A DNA stretch of 38,155 nt from a virus. Under the pieces are notes generated by a model. It saw only the letters and a list, made by a program, of their open reading frames with translations. It did no database searches and had not been told where the DNA came from. Positions 31,075-38,155 of this stretch are shown here, one piece after another (position 1 is the first letter of the stretch; each line of letters opens with the position of its first letter). Location: positions 1 to 38,155 of the IMG/VR virus record IMGVR_UViG_3300044996_000447; one strand, 5' to 3'. The position numbers were made by a program, and so were the translations under genes.

Positions 31075-32003
31075 GCGGTGGCCTCGTCGAGGTCGAAGAG
31101 CGACGGCTGCACGGCCGGGCGGCCGTGGGGCGGGCGGTTCATGGTCAGGAACTCGCGCCGGCTCTTCGCGAAGCTGCGCGGCTGCCCCCGGTGGGCGGTG
31201 GTGATGTCGACCACCTGCCAGCCGTCGCCGGTCAGCTCGGCCACGGGCTCGCCTTCGGAGATCGCCACGACCGCCCCGGCGGCGCCGAAGCGGCGGGCGA
31301 CCTCGACCACCTCGGCCCGGCTCAGGGTCGGCCCGTAGCCGGTCGTGCCCGCGTAGGGCGGGTCGATGTAGACGAACGTGCGCGCGTCCACCCCGATCTC
31401 GCCCGGGTCGAGCTCGGCCGCGCTCTTCCGCAGGATCGTGGTCGACGCCGGCCATCGCACCGTTCCCGCGCGCGAGAGCCGGCGGGCCAGCCCGGCCGGG
31501 TTCAGGCGCCACTTGAAGTGACGCGGCTCGTTCGTGCCCTCGCCCTCGAGCTGGCGCGCCGAGCGGGCATAGCCGGGCGTGCTCCACGCCCCGGAGCTGA
31601 TCGCCATCACCGGCTTGCCCCCGAAGGCGCCGTCTTGCAGGGCCAGGAAGGCGGCCAGCCAAGCGGCGCCGTCGGCGGGCTGCCCGGCGTCCTCGAGGCG
31701 GTCGAAGAGCGCGCGCCCCTCGTCCCCGGCCCGATGCCACGCCCGCAGCAGGTGCACGGCCTCCTGCACCGTCGCGGGCTCGACGAGCGACTGCCAGGCC
31801 CGGCCCCACGTCCCCGGATCGTTCAGGACGACGCGGGCGGCGCCCTGCCCCGGGCGCAGGCCCAGCGCCGACAGGACGGCCGTGGCGTAGCGCCGTTTCG
31901 CGCCCTGGTAGGTGACCGCCGAGTCGTGATCGGCGCCACCGACGAGGCGGTGCGCCACGGCGGCCGTGCCAGCGCACAGCTCAACCCAGGCAACGCCGCT
32001 CAC
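31062..32003 (-). CDS. D12-class DNA adenine N6-methyltransferase, 313 aa
   Basis: Transfers methyl from S-adenosylmethionine to adenine N6 in DNA. Motif I appears as WVELCAGTAAVAHRL (residues 6-20), TYQGAKRRY (about 31-39) is the usual Dam-type K-R region, and motif IV is VYIDPPYAGT with D214-P-P-Y217. FGAAGAVVAISEGEP follows. The C-terminus carries QPSLF (residues 299-303), like a sliding-clamp-binding peptide. It starts at GTG in a GTGA overlap. No cognate endonuclease adjoins it, so it is probably an orphan protective or regulatory methylase. The target sequence is unknown. Confidence 0.8.
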   Translation of the reverse strand: MSGVAWVELCAGTAAVAHRLVGGADHDSAVTYQGAKRRYATAVLSALGLRPGQGAARVVLNDPGTWGRAWQSLVEPATVQEAVHLLRAWHRAGDEGRALFDRLEDAGQPADGAAWLAAFLALQDGAFGGKPVMAISSGAWSTPGYARSARQLEGEGTNEPRHFKWRLNPAGLARRLSRAGTVRWPASTTILRKSAAELDPGEIGVDARTFVYIDPPYAGTTGYGPTLSRAEVVEVARRFGAAGAVVAISEGEPVAELTGDGWQVVDITTAHRGQPRSFAKSRREFLTMNRPPHGRPAVQPSLFDLDEATACPA

Positions 32004-32404
32004 CGATCTCGCCCCTGCTTTCGGTCGTGCAGATCGCGCAACCAGTCACGCCAACCTGGCGACGGCCCTGGCCATCCATAGGGAATCTCGCCGTTGATGC
32101 GGCGACACTGCATCACGATGCGCTTGTTACGGGCCTTGCGGCGCTCCAACCATGTCCGCCGACGACGCCGAGCGGACGGTCGTGCTGGCACGTCGAAGGC
32201 TTGCAGACCAGCGAGCGCGAGATCGCTGTCGTCGCTGTAAAAAACGGACCCGCACGAGCAAGCCACAAGCGCGGTGTGCAGCGGAATGACACCGACGTAG
32301 CGGCCGGCCGTGACGGCCTGATGTGGCGGTCCGCCCCGCAACATGAAGACGATCCCAACGAGCAGGTGCGCGAAGCGGCGCAGACGGGGAACGAGCTGGA
32401 TCAC
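32000..32404 (-). CDS. Hypothetical protein, 134 aa
   Basis: Unrecognised. The N-terminus VIQLVPRLRRFAHLLVGIVFML is hydrophobic and basic and might be a membrane segment. A short CSCGSVFYSDDSDLAL follows, then a very basic stretch (ARPSARRRRRTWLERRKAR) and a Trp/Pro-rich end. GTG start and stop both overlap neighbours. It contains six consecutive A on the plus strand (32239-32244), unusual here. The in-frame extension upstream is shadow of the next gene. Confidence 0.5.
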   Translation of the reverse strand: MIQLVPRLRRFAHLLVGIVFMLRGGPPHQAVTAGRYVGVIPLHTALVACSCGSVFYSDDSDLALAGLQAFDVPARPSARRRRRTWLERRKARNKRIVMQCRRINGEIPYGWPGPSPGWRDWLRDLHDRKQGRDR

Positions 32405-33786
32405 GTCGGCGTGACCTCGCAGCCGCAGCCGGTGCAGACCTCCGCCGCGCCGTCGGCGGTGCGCGTGGTGTGCAGGTGCGGGCACATCGACTGCGGAACG
32501 GCGGCTCGGTATCGCATGGTGCAGTCCCCCCCGCCGCAAGACCAGCATGGCTCGCCCTCCGGCGGCGGGTCGTGCGGCCCCGGTACGGCCATGAAGACCC
32601 GGTCGACCACACCGTGCACGAGCCGGTCACCGGCGACCACAGGACGGCCGCCGGGCGTGACGACAGAAACCGGATCGCCACAGACGAGGCAGCGGCCCAG
32701 CGTCTTCTCGTCCATCCCGTTCGGGAACTCGACCTGCAGGTGTCGGCAGGCCGGCGGCCGGGTGGCCTCGACGAGCTCGTCCGGTGGCTCCGCATCCACC
32801 GTCATGCGCGGGTCGGGCGGCGCGGGTCGGCTCGGATGCGTGATCGGAGACTCGGTACAGCACCACTCGAAGCGCAGGACGGAAGTCTTGTGCCCCAGCG
32901 CCATCGGCGCGCCGCAGGTCTCGCAAGGCGGCTCCGGCACCTCGCCCGAACCGCCGGTCGCGCGCTTCTGCCGCCCGTACCACGCTTCCCGGCGTGCCGT
33001 GGTGCGGTCGAACAGCTCGAGCGCACCGAGCAGGTGGGCGGCGAGGATGAAGTCGGGCGTGTCGCTGCCGTTCTCCACGCTGTAGCGGTTCAGGAGTGCC
33101 GAGAGATCCGAGCGCAGGCTCGCCGACTGGTGCTCACCGAAGGGCGGCCCCCCGTGCGCCGGGTCGCGCCAAGCGCAGCCCTCGGCGTGCGGCCCTGGAT
33201 CGTCGGCCTCGCCCTCACACGGGCAGCCGGTGACGGGCGCGAGCGCGTCCAGGGTCTCGGCGGCGGCCTGGCCGACCACGGCCTCGCTCCCCGGCTGCAT
33301 CCTGGCCGCGCGCGGCGCGCCGTCGAGGTCGCCCGGCTTGAGGCCGGCCAGCGCCTCGGCGAGCCGCGCTTCGATCTCTTCGGCCGTCACGCCGAACGGA
33401 TGGCATCGCGGCACGGCTGCGTCGGCCAACGTCTGCAACGCCTGCACCGCTTGTGCGGCCTTCGCCACGGCCACGAGGCGCTGGTGCCGCGCCATCAGGT
33501 CGAGCAGCAGGAGGCCGAGCTCGGCGTTGGCCACGCACAGGCCGGCCACGTTGTCGGCGGAGGCCGGGATCGGTGGCACCACGGCGCGCACCTTGACGCC
33601 CGGCAGCGGGCAGATCGCAACGGGCGGGTGGCCGGGGCCTTGCCAGTCGCGCGCCCACTTCTCGGTCAGGGCCTTCGCGTGCGCCCTGACCTGTGCCTGG
33701 GCGACCATCGGCATGTCGTGCGGGATCTCGAAGACGTAGAGCATGGCGTCGGGTAGCCCTGCCGGCGTCGGCTCGTCGGTGCTCAT
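32401..33786 (-). CDS. Hypothetical multi-zinc-site protein, 461 aa
   Basis: No function is recognised. The N-terminal 200 residues are Ala/Leu-rich and helical (MARHQRLVAVAKAAQAVQAL), starting MSTDEPTPAGLPDAMLYVF. The second half has several Cys groups: CPCEGEADD, CETCGAPM, CLVCGDP, CWSCGGGDC and a final CTGCGCEV, suggesting multiple small zinc-binding units. The ATG overlaps the preceding stop (ATGA) with GAGGAAGAGG upstream. It could be a scaffold for nucleic-acid-binding or a patchwork of duplicated zinc knuckles. Confidence 0.6.
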   Translation of the reverse strand: MSTDEPTPAGLPDAMLYVFEIPHDMPMVAQAQVRAHAKALTEKWARDWQGPGHPPVAICPLPGVKVRAVVPPIPASADNVAGLCVANAELGLLLLDLMARHQRLVAVAKAAQAVQALQTLADAAVPRCHPFGVTAEEIEARLAEALAGLKPGDLDGAPRAARMQPGSEAVVGQAAAETLDALAPVTGCPCEGEADDPGPHAEGCAWRDPAHGGPPFGEHQSASLRSDLSALLNRYSVENGSDTPDFILAAHLLGALELFDRTTARREAWYGRQKRATGGSGEVPEPPCETCGAPMALGHKTSVLRFEWCCTESPITHPSRPAPPDPRMTVDAEPPDELVEATRPPACRHLQVEFPNGMDEKTLGRCLVCGDPVSVVTPGGRPVVAGDRLVHGVVDRVFMAVPGPHDPPPEGEPCWSCGGGDCTMRYRAAVPQSMCPHLHTTRTADGAAEVCTGCGCEVTPT

Positions 33787-34484
33787 CGGCGGTTCCTCTT
33801 CCTCGCGGCCTTGGCGGCCTTGTTCTTGCGCTTGCGGTCGGCCTGCGCGGCCTCGTTCAACGTGGATCGCCCGGGGGCGCGCCGCATCACATGCAGGTCG
33901 CGGCACGCCCGCTCGGCCTCGTTCATCTGCGCCACGGTCGGCAGGTCGGGCAGTCGGTCGGCGATGCGCCGCAGGTGGTCGTCAAGCGACTCCCGGTGCA
34001 GCGCGTCCTGCGTGAACCTCCGCGTGAACTTCTCGGCCGCGTCGGCCTGCAAGACGGCCTCCATCGCCCGCTCGATGACGGGCGGTCCGAAGGCGCCAGC
34101 ATCGGCCGCCGCCTCAAGGCCAGCGCGCAGCAGGCGTCCGGCCGCGTCGAAGGCGCCCACGTCGAGGTCTTGCGGCACCGCGCCGGGCGGGACGGGCTTG
34201 ACGGTGTCCGGCCGGAGCATCGCCTGCCGCAGATCGTCCACGTCCGCAGGAGCAACGGCCGGCAGGCCCACCCGCTCGGCGATGTCGGCCCCCACCGAGC
34301 ACAGATCGAACGGCCGGGTGCGGCACCGCTCGCAGGCCTCGAGGTGGGCGTGGAAGTCCTCTTGCGTGGCCGGTTCCGGCGGGTCGCGCGGCGGCTGTCG
34401 CCTGGGCGGCGGGGCCTCCGACGGCAGGCCAATAGACGCGAGCGACGCCAGCGCCAGCAGGGCGCGCAGGCGAGGGGTGGTCAT
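33783..34484 (-). CDS. Hypothetical helical protein with basic C-terminus, 233 aa
   Basis: Unrecognised. The N-terminus RLRALLALASLASIG is weakly signal-like, followed by a Pro/Arg-rich linker. CERCRTRPFDLCS is a possible metal site. The C-terminal half is helical (ERAMEAVLQADAAEKF, HLRRIADRLPDL) and ends in lysine/arginine-rich DRKRKNKAAKAARKRNRR, suited to nucleic-acid contact. ATG and stop overlap neighbours by ATGA. Confidence 0.55.
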   Translation of the reverse strand: MTTPRLRALLALASLASIGLPSEAPPPRRQPPRDPPEPATQEDFHAHLEACERCRTRPFDLCSVGADIAERVGLPAVAPADVDDLRQAMLRPDTVKPVPPGAVPQDLDVGAFDAAGRLLRAGLEAAADAGAFGPPVIERAMEAVLQADAAEKFTRRFTQDALHRESLDDHLRRIADRLPDLPTVAQMNEAERACRDLHVMRRAPGRSTLNEAAQADRKRKNKAAKAARKRNRR

Positions 34485-34846
34485 GGGGTAGCTCCTGGCC
34501 GGGCGCGCCCGGCGGTCGGTTCGGATCTCCAGGCCAGCGCCATCAGGCGCAGCACCCGCCGGAAGGCGTCGACGCCGGCCTCGACGTTGTCGAGCAGGCG
34601 CTCGACCTGCCAGCGCGAGCGGTTCACGCCGAGCGCGGCCACGACCGCCCATCGGTTGTTGTAGTAGGCCAGCACGAGACGCGGCGAGCTGCCGCGCAGG
34701 GCCACGAGCCGCTGCCCCTGGACGAGCACGAGCAGGCCGCCCGACTCGCCCAACGGCGTCAGGTCGCACGCGGCCCGGGCGAGGCGCTGCACGAGCTCGG
34801 CCGGCGGCTGCGGCCCGGACGAGTAGAGCCACTGGTCGAACTTCAC
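34481..34846 (-). CDS. Hypothetical protein, 121 aa
   Basis: Unrecognised small protein beginning with GTG (VKFDQWLYSSG). The core has beta strands GGLLVLVQGQRLVALRG and LVLAYYNNRWAVVAALG, then helix WQVERLLDNVEAGVDAFRRVLRLM. Start and stop overlap neighbours, so it belongs to the same operon. Compact alpha/beta fold; role unknown. Confidence 0.55.
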   Translation of the reverse strand: MKFDQWLYSSGPQPPAELVQRLARAACDLTPLGESGGLLVLVQGQRLVALRGSSPRLVLAYYNNRWAVVAALGVNRSRWQVERLLDNVEAGVDAFRRVLRLMALAWRSEPTAGRARPGATP

Positions 34847-35193
34847 GCGCCCCCCGTCCCGTGGGCACGGTTCAACATGACGGCGCGCAGGCGGCCATCG
34901 GCGTCGAGGTCGAGCGAGAGCCGCAGGCCGGGGATCACCTGCCCGTCAGGGCCGCGCACCTCCCCGCCAGCGTCCCCCGCGCGGTTGTTGTAGTCGCGCA
35001 GCGCGGCCGCCAGCGCCTCACGGGCGAAGACCGCCCCGCCCGTGGTCGGGACGCCCGGAGTGAGCACCACGCCGGAGATCCGCATCAGGCCCCCACCGCA
35101 CCCAGGCCCCTTCGGCGGCGGCGGAGGTGGCGACGGCTGCGCCCCGTCCAGGCGGGGCGGGGCGGGCGGTGGCGGTTGTGGGATGCGCGGCAT
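34843..35193 (-). CDS. Hypothetical protein with Pro-rich N-terminus, 116 aa
   Basis: Unrecognised. The first 35 residues are Pro/Gly-rich (PQPPPPAPPRLDG, PPPPPPKGPGCGGG), probably disordered. The rest is a small alpha/beta domain (MRISGVVLTPG, AREALAAALRDYNNRAG, GLRLSLDLDADGRLRAVML). An internal ATG at the MRISGVV segment could be the true start, in which case the Pro-rich part is not translated. Three bases separate it from the upstream stop. Confidence 0.5.
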   Translation of the reverse strand: MPRIPQPPPPAPPRLDGAQPSPPPPPPKGPGCGGGLMRISGVVLTPGVPTTGGAVFAREALAAALRDYNNRAGDAGGEVRGPDGQVIPGLRLSLDLDADGRLRAVMLNRAHGTGGA

Positions 35194-35196
35194 GGA

Positions 35197-35802
35197 TCAC
35201 TCCCCCTCCGGCGTCTTGGGGCCGCGCAGGCGTTCGATGGCCTCGAGGTCCGGGTGGCGGTAGTCGATGAGGAAGCGCGGCATCGGCACGAGCCGGCCGT
35301 CGCGCGTCGCCATCACGCGCGTGCCGATCTCCGGTTGCTCTGGCCAGGCGTCTTCCCACTCGGCCAGCAGATCGGCCATGCGGTACTGCCAGTCGTCGGG
35401 CATGCGGGCCATGAGCACGCGCGGCAGCGTGAGCCAGGAAGCATAGCTCAGGCCGAAGTAGGCGTGCAGGCGGTCGGGTCCGTTCTCCCACGCGCGCAGC
35501 TTCCGCAGGTCAGCGTCGGCCTTCTGCGACCTGCGACGGGCCACAACGCGGACGAGGTCGACTGCGGCCTGCACGGCCTGCTGCGGGTCGGGGAACGACA
35601 CCGGCGGGTTGAGGTCGCGGTAGTCGGCCGTATGCACCCTGTAGCCGTCCTCGACCGGGAACACGGCGACGTGCACGTCACCGAACTTGAGGCCGAGCTC
35701 CGGCACGTCGAGCGTGCCGAGCGTGTCGATCTCGAAGGCGTCAGGGTCGACCCCGGCGGCCCTGACCATCTCGTACCAGTCGATCCGCTCCGGCATCTTC
35801 AT
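35197..35802 (-). CDS. Hypothetical protein, 201 aa
   Basis: Unrecognised but clearly coding. AAGGGGAGG lies just upstream of an ATG that overlaps the previous stop (ATGA). MKMPERIDWYEMVRAAG, then GLKFGDVHVAVFPVEDGYRV, a helix QQAVQAAVDLVRVVARRRSQ, and an acidic, Trp-rich segment YRMADLLAEWEDAWPEQP. Mixed alpha/beta and soluble. No enzymatic motif was noticed. Confidence 0.6.
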   Translation of the reverse strand: MKMPERIDWYEMVRAAGVDPDAFEIDTLGTLDVPELGLKFGDVHVAVFPVEDGYRVHTADYRDLNPPVSFPDPQQAVQAAVDLVRVVARRRSQKADADLRKLRAWENGPDRLHAYFGLSYASWLTLPRVLMARMPDDWQYRMADLLAEWEDAWPEQPEIGTRVMATRDGRLVPMPRFLIDYRHPDLEAIERLRGPKTPEGE

Positions 35803-36245
35803 CGCCTCCCCTTCCGCCGCTTCGGCTCGAAGAACGTGTGCACCGTGCCCGTGCGCCGGATCGGGACGAGGCCACGCCGGCCCCACGGCTTGAGCACGCG
35901 GCGCAGCGCGTGCGGGGCCGCGAAGTGCGTGGCCCGGCGCGCCCAGGCCGGGGCCTTCCGGCGGCCGGCCAGCACGTCGGCGGCGAGCTGCTGATACCGG
36001 CGCAGCCGGGCGGCTCCGCACACGCCGGACGCGGCGAAGGCGCCCGGGCGGGTCAGCTCGACGAGCACGCTGGCCCCGCTGTAGCGGGTCCTCGTCCTGG
36101 CCAGCTCGACGATGGCCGCGCGCTCCCGGTCGGCGAAGGCGTGCCCGCGCGCGTCCTCGAGGCCGCGCGTCTCGGCGCAGAACACGAGCGCGGCCGCCCA
36201 CGAGGTCAGCTTCAAGGCCACGGCCGCGAGCTCGACAGGTAGCAC
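35799..36245 (-). CDS. Candidate SleB-like cell-wall hydrolase (endolysin), 148 aa
   Basis: The order of short motifs recalls the Hydrolase_2/SleB family: CAETRGLEDARGHAF (candidate catalytic Glu in A-E-x-R-G), ASVLVELTRPGAFAAS (V...P-x-x-F), QLAADVLAGRRKAP, ARRATHFAAP, and a final GTVHTFFEP. Spacing is about right, and 148 aa suits a minimal lysin. GTG start. The hydrophobic N-terminus ELAAVALKLTSWAAALVF could be a signal-anchor, giving a SAR-type endolysin. Against it, the Arg-rich body and lack of obvious lysis neighbours leave doubt. Confidence 0.5.
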   Translation of the reverse strand: MLPVELAAVALKLTSWAAALVFCAETRGLEDARGHAFADRERAAIVELARTRTRYSGASVLVELTRPGAFAASGVCGAARLRRYQQLAADVLAGRRKAPAWARRATHFAAPHALRRVLKPWGRRGLVPIRRTGTVHTFFEPKRRKGRR

Positions 36246-36523
36246 CCGCGCCCCCTCATCACTTCCAGGGCGCGCAGGGCCACGAACCGGCCCTCGCGCT
36301 CGTGCCAGCCCCGGCCCCGGTGCAGGCGGTCGAGGAAGACGAGGAAGCGGCGCGGCGCCCGGACGCCGGAGATCCGCACCGCCAGGTAGCCGCGCGCCCC
36401 GCCCGCACCGTCGACGGCCCGCACGTCCGGCTCGTGCATGAACCAGCCGAGCACGAGGCGCGCGGCCTCGGCGACGCGGCGCCGGTCGGCCCCGGACGGG
36501 TAGCGGCGGCGGTCACGGTGCAC
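36212..36523 (-). CDS. Hypothetical basic protein, 103 aa
   Basis: Unrecognised, very Arg-rich (MHRDRRRYPSGADRRRVAEA) with a folded-looking middle ARLVLGWFMHEPDVRAV and RRFLVFLDRLHRG. The GTG start overlaps the previous gene by 11 bases, and the C-terminus overlaps the next by 34, unusually long here, so one of the boundaries may be wrong. Possibly nucleic-acid-binding. Confidence 0.45.
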   Translation of the reverse strand: MHRDRRRYPSGADRRRVAEAARLVLGWFMHEPDVRAVDGAGGARGYLAVRISGVRAPRRFLVFLDRLHRGRGWHEREGRFVALRALEVMRGRGCYLSSSRPWP

Positions 36524-36809
36524 CGCTGCCCACGTTGATCAGGCGCAGGAACGAGCCGTCGACCTGCCGCAGGTGTACCTCGTCCTTGGGCATGGCCGGA
36601 TCGGTCACGACCACGAGGCGCTGCGCGCCCTCCAGGCTGCGCGTGCCGAACGTGAACTGCCGCACCTCCGCACCCAGCCCGACGGTCAACGTGCCGGGCT
36701 CCCACGGCAGCGTCGAGGCCGGCGGTCGCGTCGGCGCAGGAGGCCCCACGCGGGGGACCGGCTGCCCGGCAGGCAACGCGGGCGCGCTCGTGATGCGGCC
36801 GCCGTTCAT
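36513..36809 (-). CDS. Hypothetical protein, 98 aa
   Basis: Unrecognised. The ATG overlaps the previous stop (ATGA). The Pro-rich first 40 residues are followed by a beta-rich half (TLTVGLGAEVRQFTFG, RLVVVTDPAMPKDEVHLR, VDGSFLRLINVG). The longer in-frame extension is shadow of the upstream gene. Confidence 0.5.
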   Translation of the reverse strand: MNGGRITSAPALPAGQPVPRVGPPAPTRPPASTLPWEPGTLTVGLGAEVRQFTFGTRSLEGAQRLVVVTDPAMPKDEVHLRQVDGSFLRLINVGSGAP

Positions 36810-37120
36810 GGCCTTCCCCGGCCCATCGCACCCGCGACCGGCGTGAAGTCCCACCACACGTCACCGTGGACGCCGTTGCTGCCCTCGGTCACCGTCCACC
36901 CCATCGCCTTGAACCGCTCGATGGCAGCTTCGACGACGCGCGGGTCCTCGAAGGACACGCCCGCGCGGAACCTCCGGTCGATGCGCAGCACGCCCGGGTC
37001 CTTGTGGCGCGCGGCTTCCACGAGCGCGTCGTTGATGGCGGCCACGGCGCGCTCGACCTCCGACTCGTCGAGGCCCTTGAAGAGCTCGCCCGGGCTCAAG
37101 GGCTGCACGCGCGCGCTCAC
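36806..37120 (-). CDS. Hypothetical protein, 104 aa
   Basis: Unrecognised. GTG in a GTGA overlap. VSARVQPLSPGELFKG, then helix ESEVERAVAAINDALVEAA, strand VLRIDRRFRAGVSFE, helix VVEAAIERFKAMGWTV, and a C-terminal VHGDVWWDFTP: a small alpha/beta domain. No motif links it to a known activity. Confidence 0.55.
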   Translation of the reverse strand: MSARVQPLSPGELFKGLDESEVERAVAAINDALVEAARHKDPGVLRIDRRFRAGVSFEDPRVVEAAIERFKAMGWTVTEGSNGVHGDVWWDFTPVAGAMGRGRP

Positions 37121-37554
37121 CACCGCCACCCCCCGCCCCGCAGCGCGGCCGGGCCGCCGGCGGCGTACAGGTCGAGCGCGCGCCCGGCGGCCTCGCAGTG
37201 CCCGGGCAGCGGCGTCCTGGCCGAGCCGGTCTCTTCGTAGGCCCGGACCCCGATGCGGGCGCAGATCATGGCCGGCATGGCCTCGGCCTCCGACACCTGC
37301 GCGCAGCGGTCGTACACCGCCGCGCAGGCGTCGGGCGGGTCGAACGGCGGAGGCGTCGTGGTCGGGATGGCGCCGGCCAGGCCGACCGCTGGGGCCGGCC
37401 GCGCGGTGTCGCACCCACCGCGTCGGGCGACCACCCATGCGGCGAACTGCACCACGGCGTAGACGGCCACGACGAGCGTGGCCGCGTTGGTCCACGACGT
37501 TCGGCGCGCCGGGGCGGGCTGCGATGGCGTGGGGGATGCGTGCGACTGGCACAT
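37117..37554 (-). CDS. Single-pass membrane protein, 145 aa
   Basis: One clear membrane segment at residues about 24-43 (AATLVVAVYAVVQFAAWVVA) after a polar, Pro-rich N-terminus, flanked by RR on its C-terminal side. The rest has four or five cysteines (CAAVYDRCAQ, ICARIG, GHCEAAG) that may form disulfides if exported. GGAGG lies eight bases before the ATG. It could be a lysis accessory protein or a superinfection-exclusion protein; nothing decides. The SleB-like candidate lies nearby. Confidence 0.6.
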   Translation of the reverse strand: MCQSHASPTPSQPAPARRTSWTNAATLVVAVYAVVQFAAWVVARRGGCDTARPAPAVGLAGAIPTTTPPPFDPPDACAAVYDRCAQVSEAEAMPAMICARIGVRAYEETGSARTPLPGHCEAAGRALDLYAAGGPAALRGGGWRW

Positions 37555-37570
37555 GAGATCGTCCTCCGGG

Positions 37571-37873
37571 TCAGGCGGCCGAGCTGGCCGCGTTCATCTG
37601 TCGGTGCACACCGATCCAGGCGATCACGCCCGCGTCGGTCAGGGTCGCCACCTTCGTGCGCTCGGTGCGGGCGTTGCCCTCGGTCACCTCGATCCAGGCC
37701 CGGGCGAACCCGGCCCGGCGCAAGATGGCGTAGGTGGCGGCGGGCAGCGACGAGGCGAGGCCGGACGAGACGCGCACCTTGCGCGCTGGCACGAACGGCG
37801 CGTCGGCTCGCCAGCGGGCGAGCGCCTGCTCGACCTCCGGGTCAACGGCCGAAGGTTCCGTCGTCGTCGTCAT
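37571..37873 (-). CDS. Hypothetical protein, 100 aa
   Basis: Unrecognised. It starts MTTTTEPSAVDPEVEQ inside the GAC repeat that encodes the Asp tract of the previous gene in another frame. The body is alpha/beta (RKVRVSSGLASSLPAATY, RTERTKVATLTDAGVI) and reminiscent of small winged-helix-like folds, but this is weak. GGAGGACGAC precedes the ATG. Confidence 0.55.
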   Translation of the reverse strand: MTTTTEPSAVDPEVEQALARWRADAPFVPARKVRVSSGLASSLPAATYAILRRAGFARAWIEVTEGNARTERTKVATLTDAGVIAWIGVHRQMNAASSAA

Positions 37874-38153
37874 CGTCGTCCTCCGCGCTCGGCGCGGCCG
37901 TGCCCCCCGGCTCGTTCGTGAGCAGCAGGCGGGCCAGCTTGTGCACGACCGGGGCGGGCAGGTCTTGCTCGCTCGGCGGCTTGGGCAACGCGAGCGCGGT
38001 CTGCGCCCCGTTGCCCGCCACGGCCACCCCGCCCGGGGCGTTGGCCACGTTGATCGTCGTCGGGTCGCCCCCCTGGTGGAACTTGCGCACCACGTCGCCG
38101 GCCATCGCCCGCCCCGACGGGGCTGCTTCCTCGTCCTGCGAGAGCGCGGCCAT
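37842..38153 (-). CDS. Hypothetical protein with C-terminal Asp tract, possibly partial
   Basis: Seen as 103 residues from an ATG two bases from the window edge; the true start may lie outside. QDEEAAPSGRAMAGDVVRK, INVANAPGGVAVAGNG, then PAPVVHKLARLLLTN and a C-terminal EDDDDDDDGTFGR. Acidic tail and small size suggest a regulator or DNA mimic, without proof. It overlaps the next gene by 32 bases. Confidence 0.5.
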   Translation of the reverse strand: MAALSQDEEAAPSGRAMAGDVVRKFHQGGDPTTINVANAPGGVAVAGNGAQTALALPKPPSEQDLPAPVVHKLARLLLTNEPGGTAAPSAEDDDDDDDGTFGR

Positions 38154-38155
38154 CG

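Noticed and set aside
1-38155. tRNA genes, CRISPR arrays, insertion sequences, integrase and attachment sites
   Set aside because: None recognised by eye on either strand; a covariance-model and HMM scan would be needed to exclude them fully.

Overview
The window is a 38 kb piece of a tailed double-stranded DNA phage (or prophage) with very high G+C. It carries large terminase, portal, minor head protein, prohead protease, scaffold and HK97-fold major capsid genes. Very short gene gaps, stop/start overlaps (GTGA, ATGA, TGATG) and frequent GTG starts suggest a high-GC host such as an actinobacterium or myxobacterium. No gene settles the host. No integrase, tRNA or CRISPR array was seen.

Layout. 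(1) 27597-38153, minus strand: about 18 mostly unrecognised small genes, then a candidate SleB-like hydrolase, a D12-class adenine methyltransferase, a LexA-like winged-helix protein, and terL. (2) 24464-27600, plus strand: a six-gene cassette with a DpdA-like base transglycosylase, a Mom-like adenine-modification protein and small Cys-rich proteins. It sits backwards between terL and the rest of the head genes. (3) 23833-24463: a divergent control region with strong inverted repeats and an AT-richer patch. (4) 6112-23832, minus strand: a 1613-aa polyvalent-type protein, a C39-like peptidase fused to a pyrophosphatase-like domain, portal, two small beta-rich proteins, a Mu gpF-like minor head protein, a 2339-aa polyvalent-type protein and a zinc ribbon, closed by an intrinsic terminator at 6017-6049. 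(5) 1-5925, minus strand: prohead protease, scaffold, major capsid protein, small head/connector proteins and the start of a tail-fibre-like gene that runs off the left edge.

How it may work together. The two giant proteins look like the 'polyvalent proteins' of phages and conjugative elements, which are multidomain proteins thought to enter the host with the DNA. They share a roughly 130-residue module and Ala/His-rich helical repeats. The 2339-aa protein ends in a region that reads as domains II and III of a bacterial DNA polymerase sliding clamp (DnaN), including the canonical C-terminus MPMRL. The Mom-like protein (QLDLPI near its N-terminus) and the adenine methyltransferase (QPSLF near its C-terminus) both carry peptides resembling clamp-binding motifs. 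I infer, without proof, a phage in which a virion-associated clamp-like domain could recruit DNA-modification enzymes to incoming or replicating phage DNA. With DpdA-like, Mom-like and Dam-like enzymes, the genome is probably heavily modified against host restriction.
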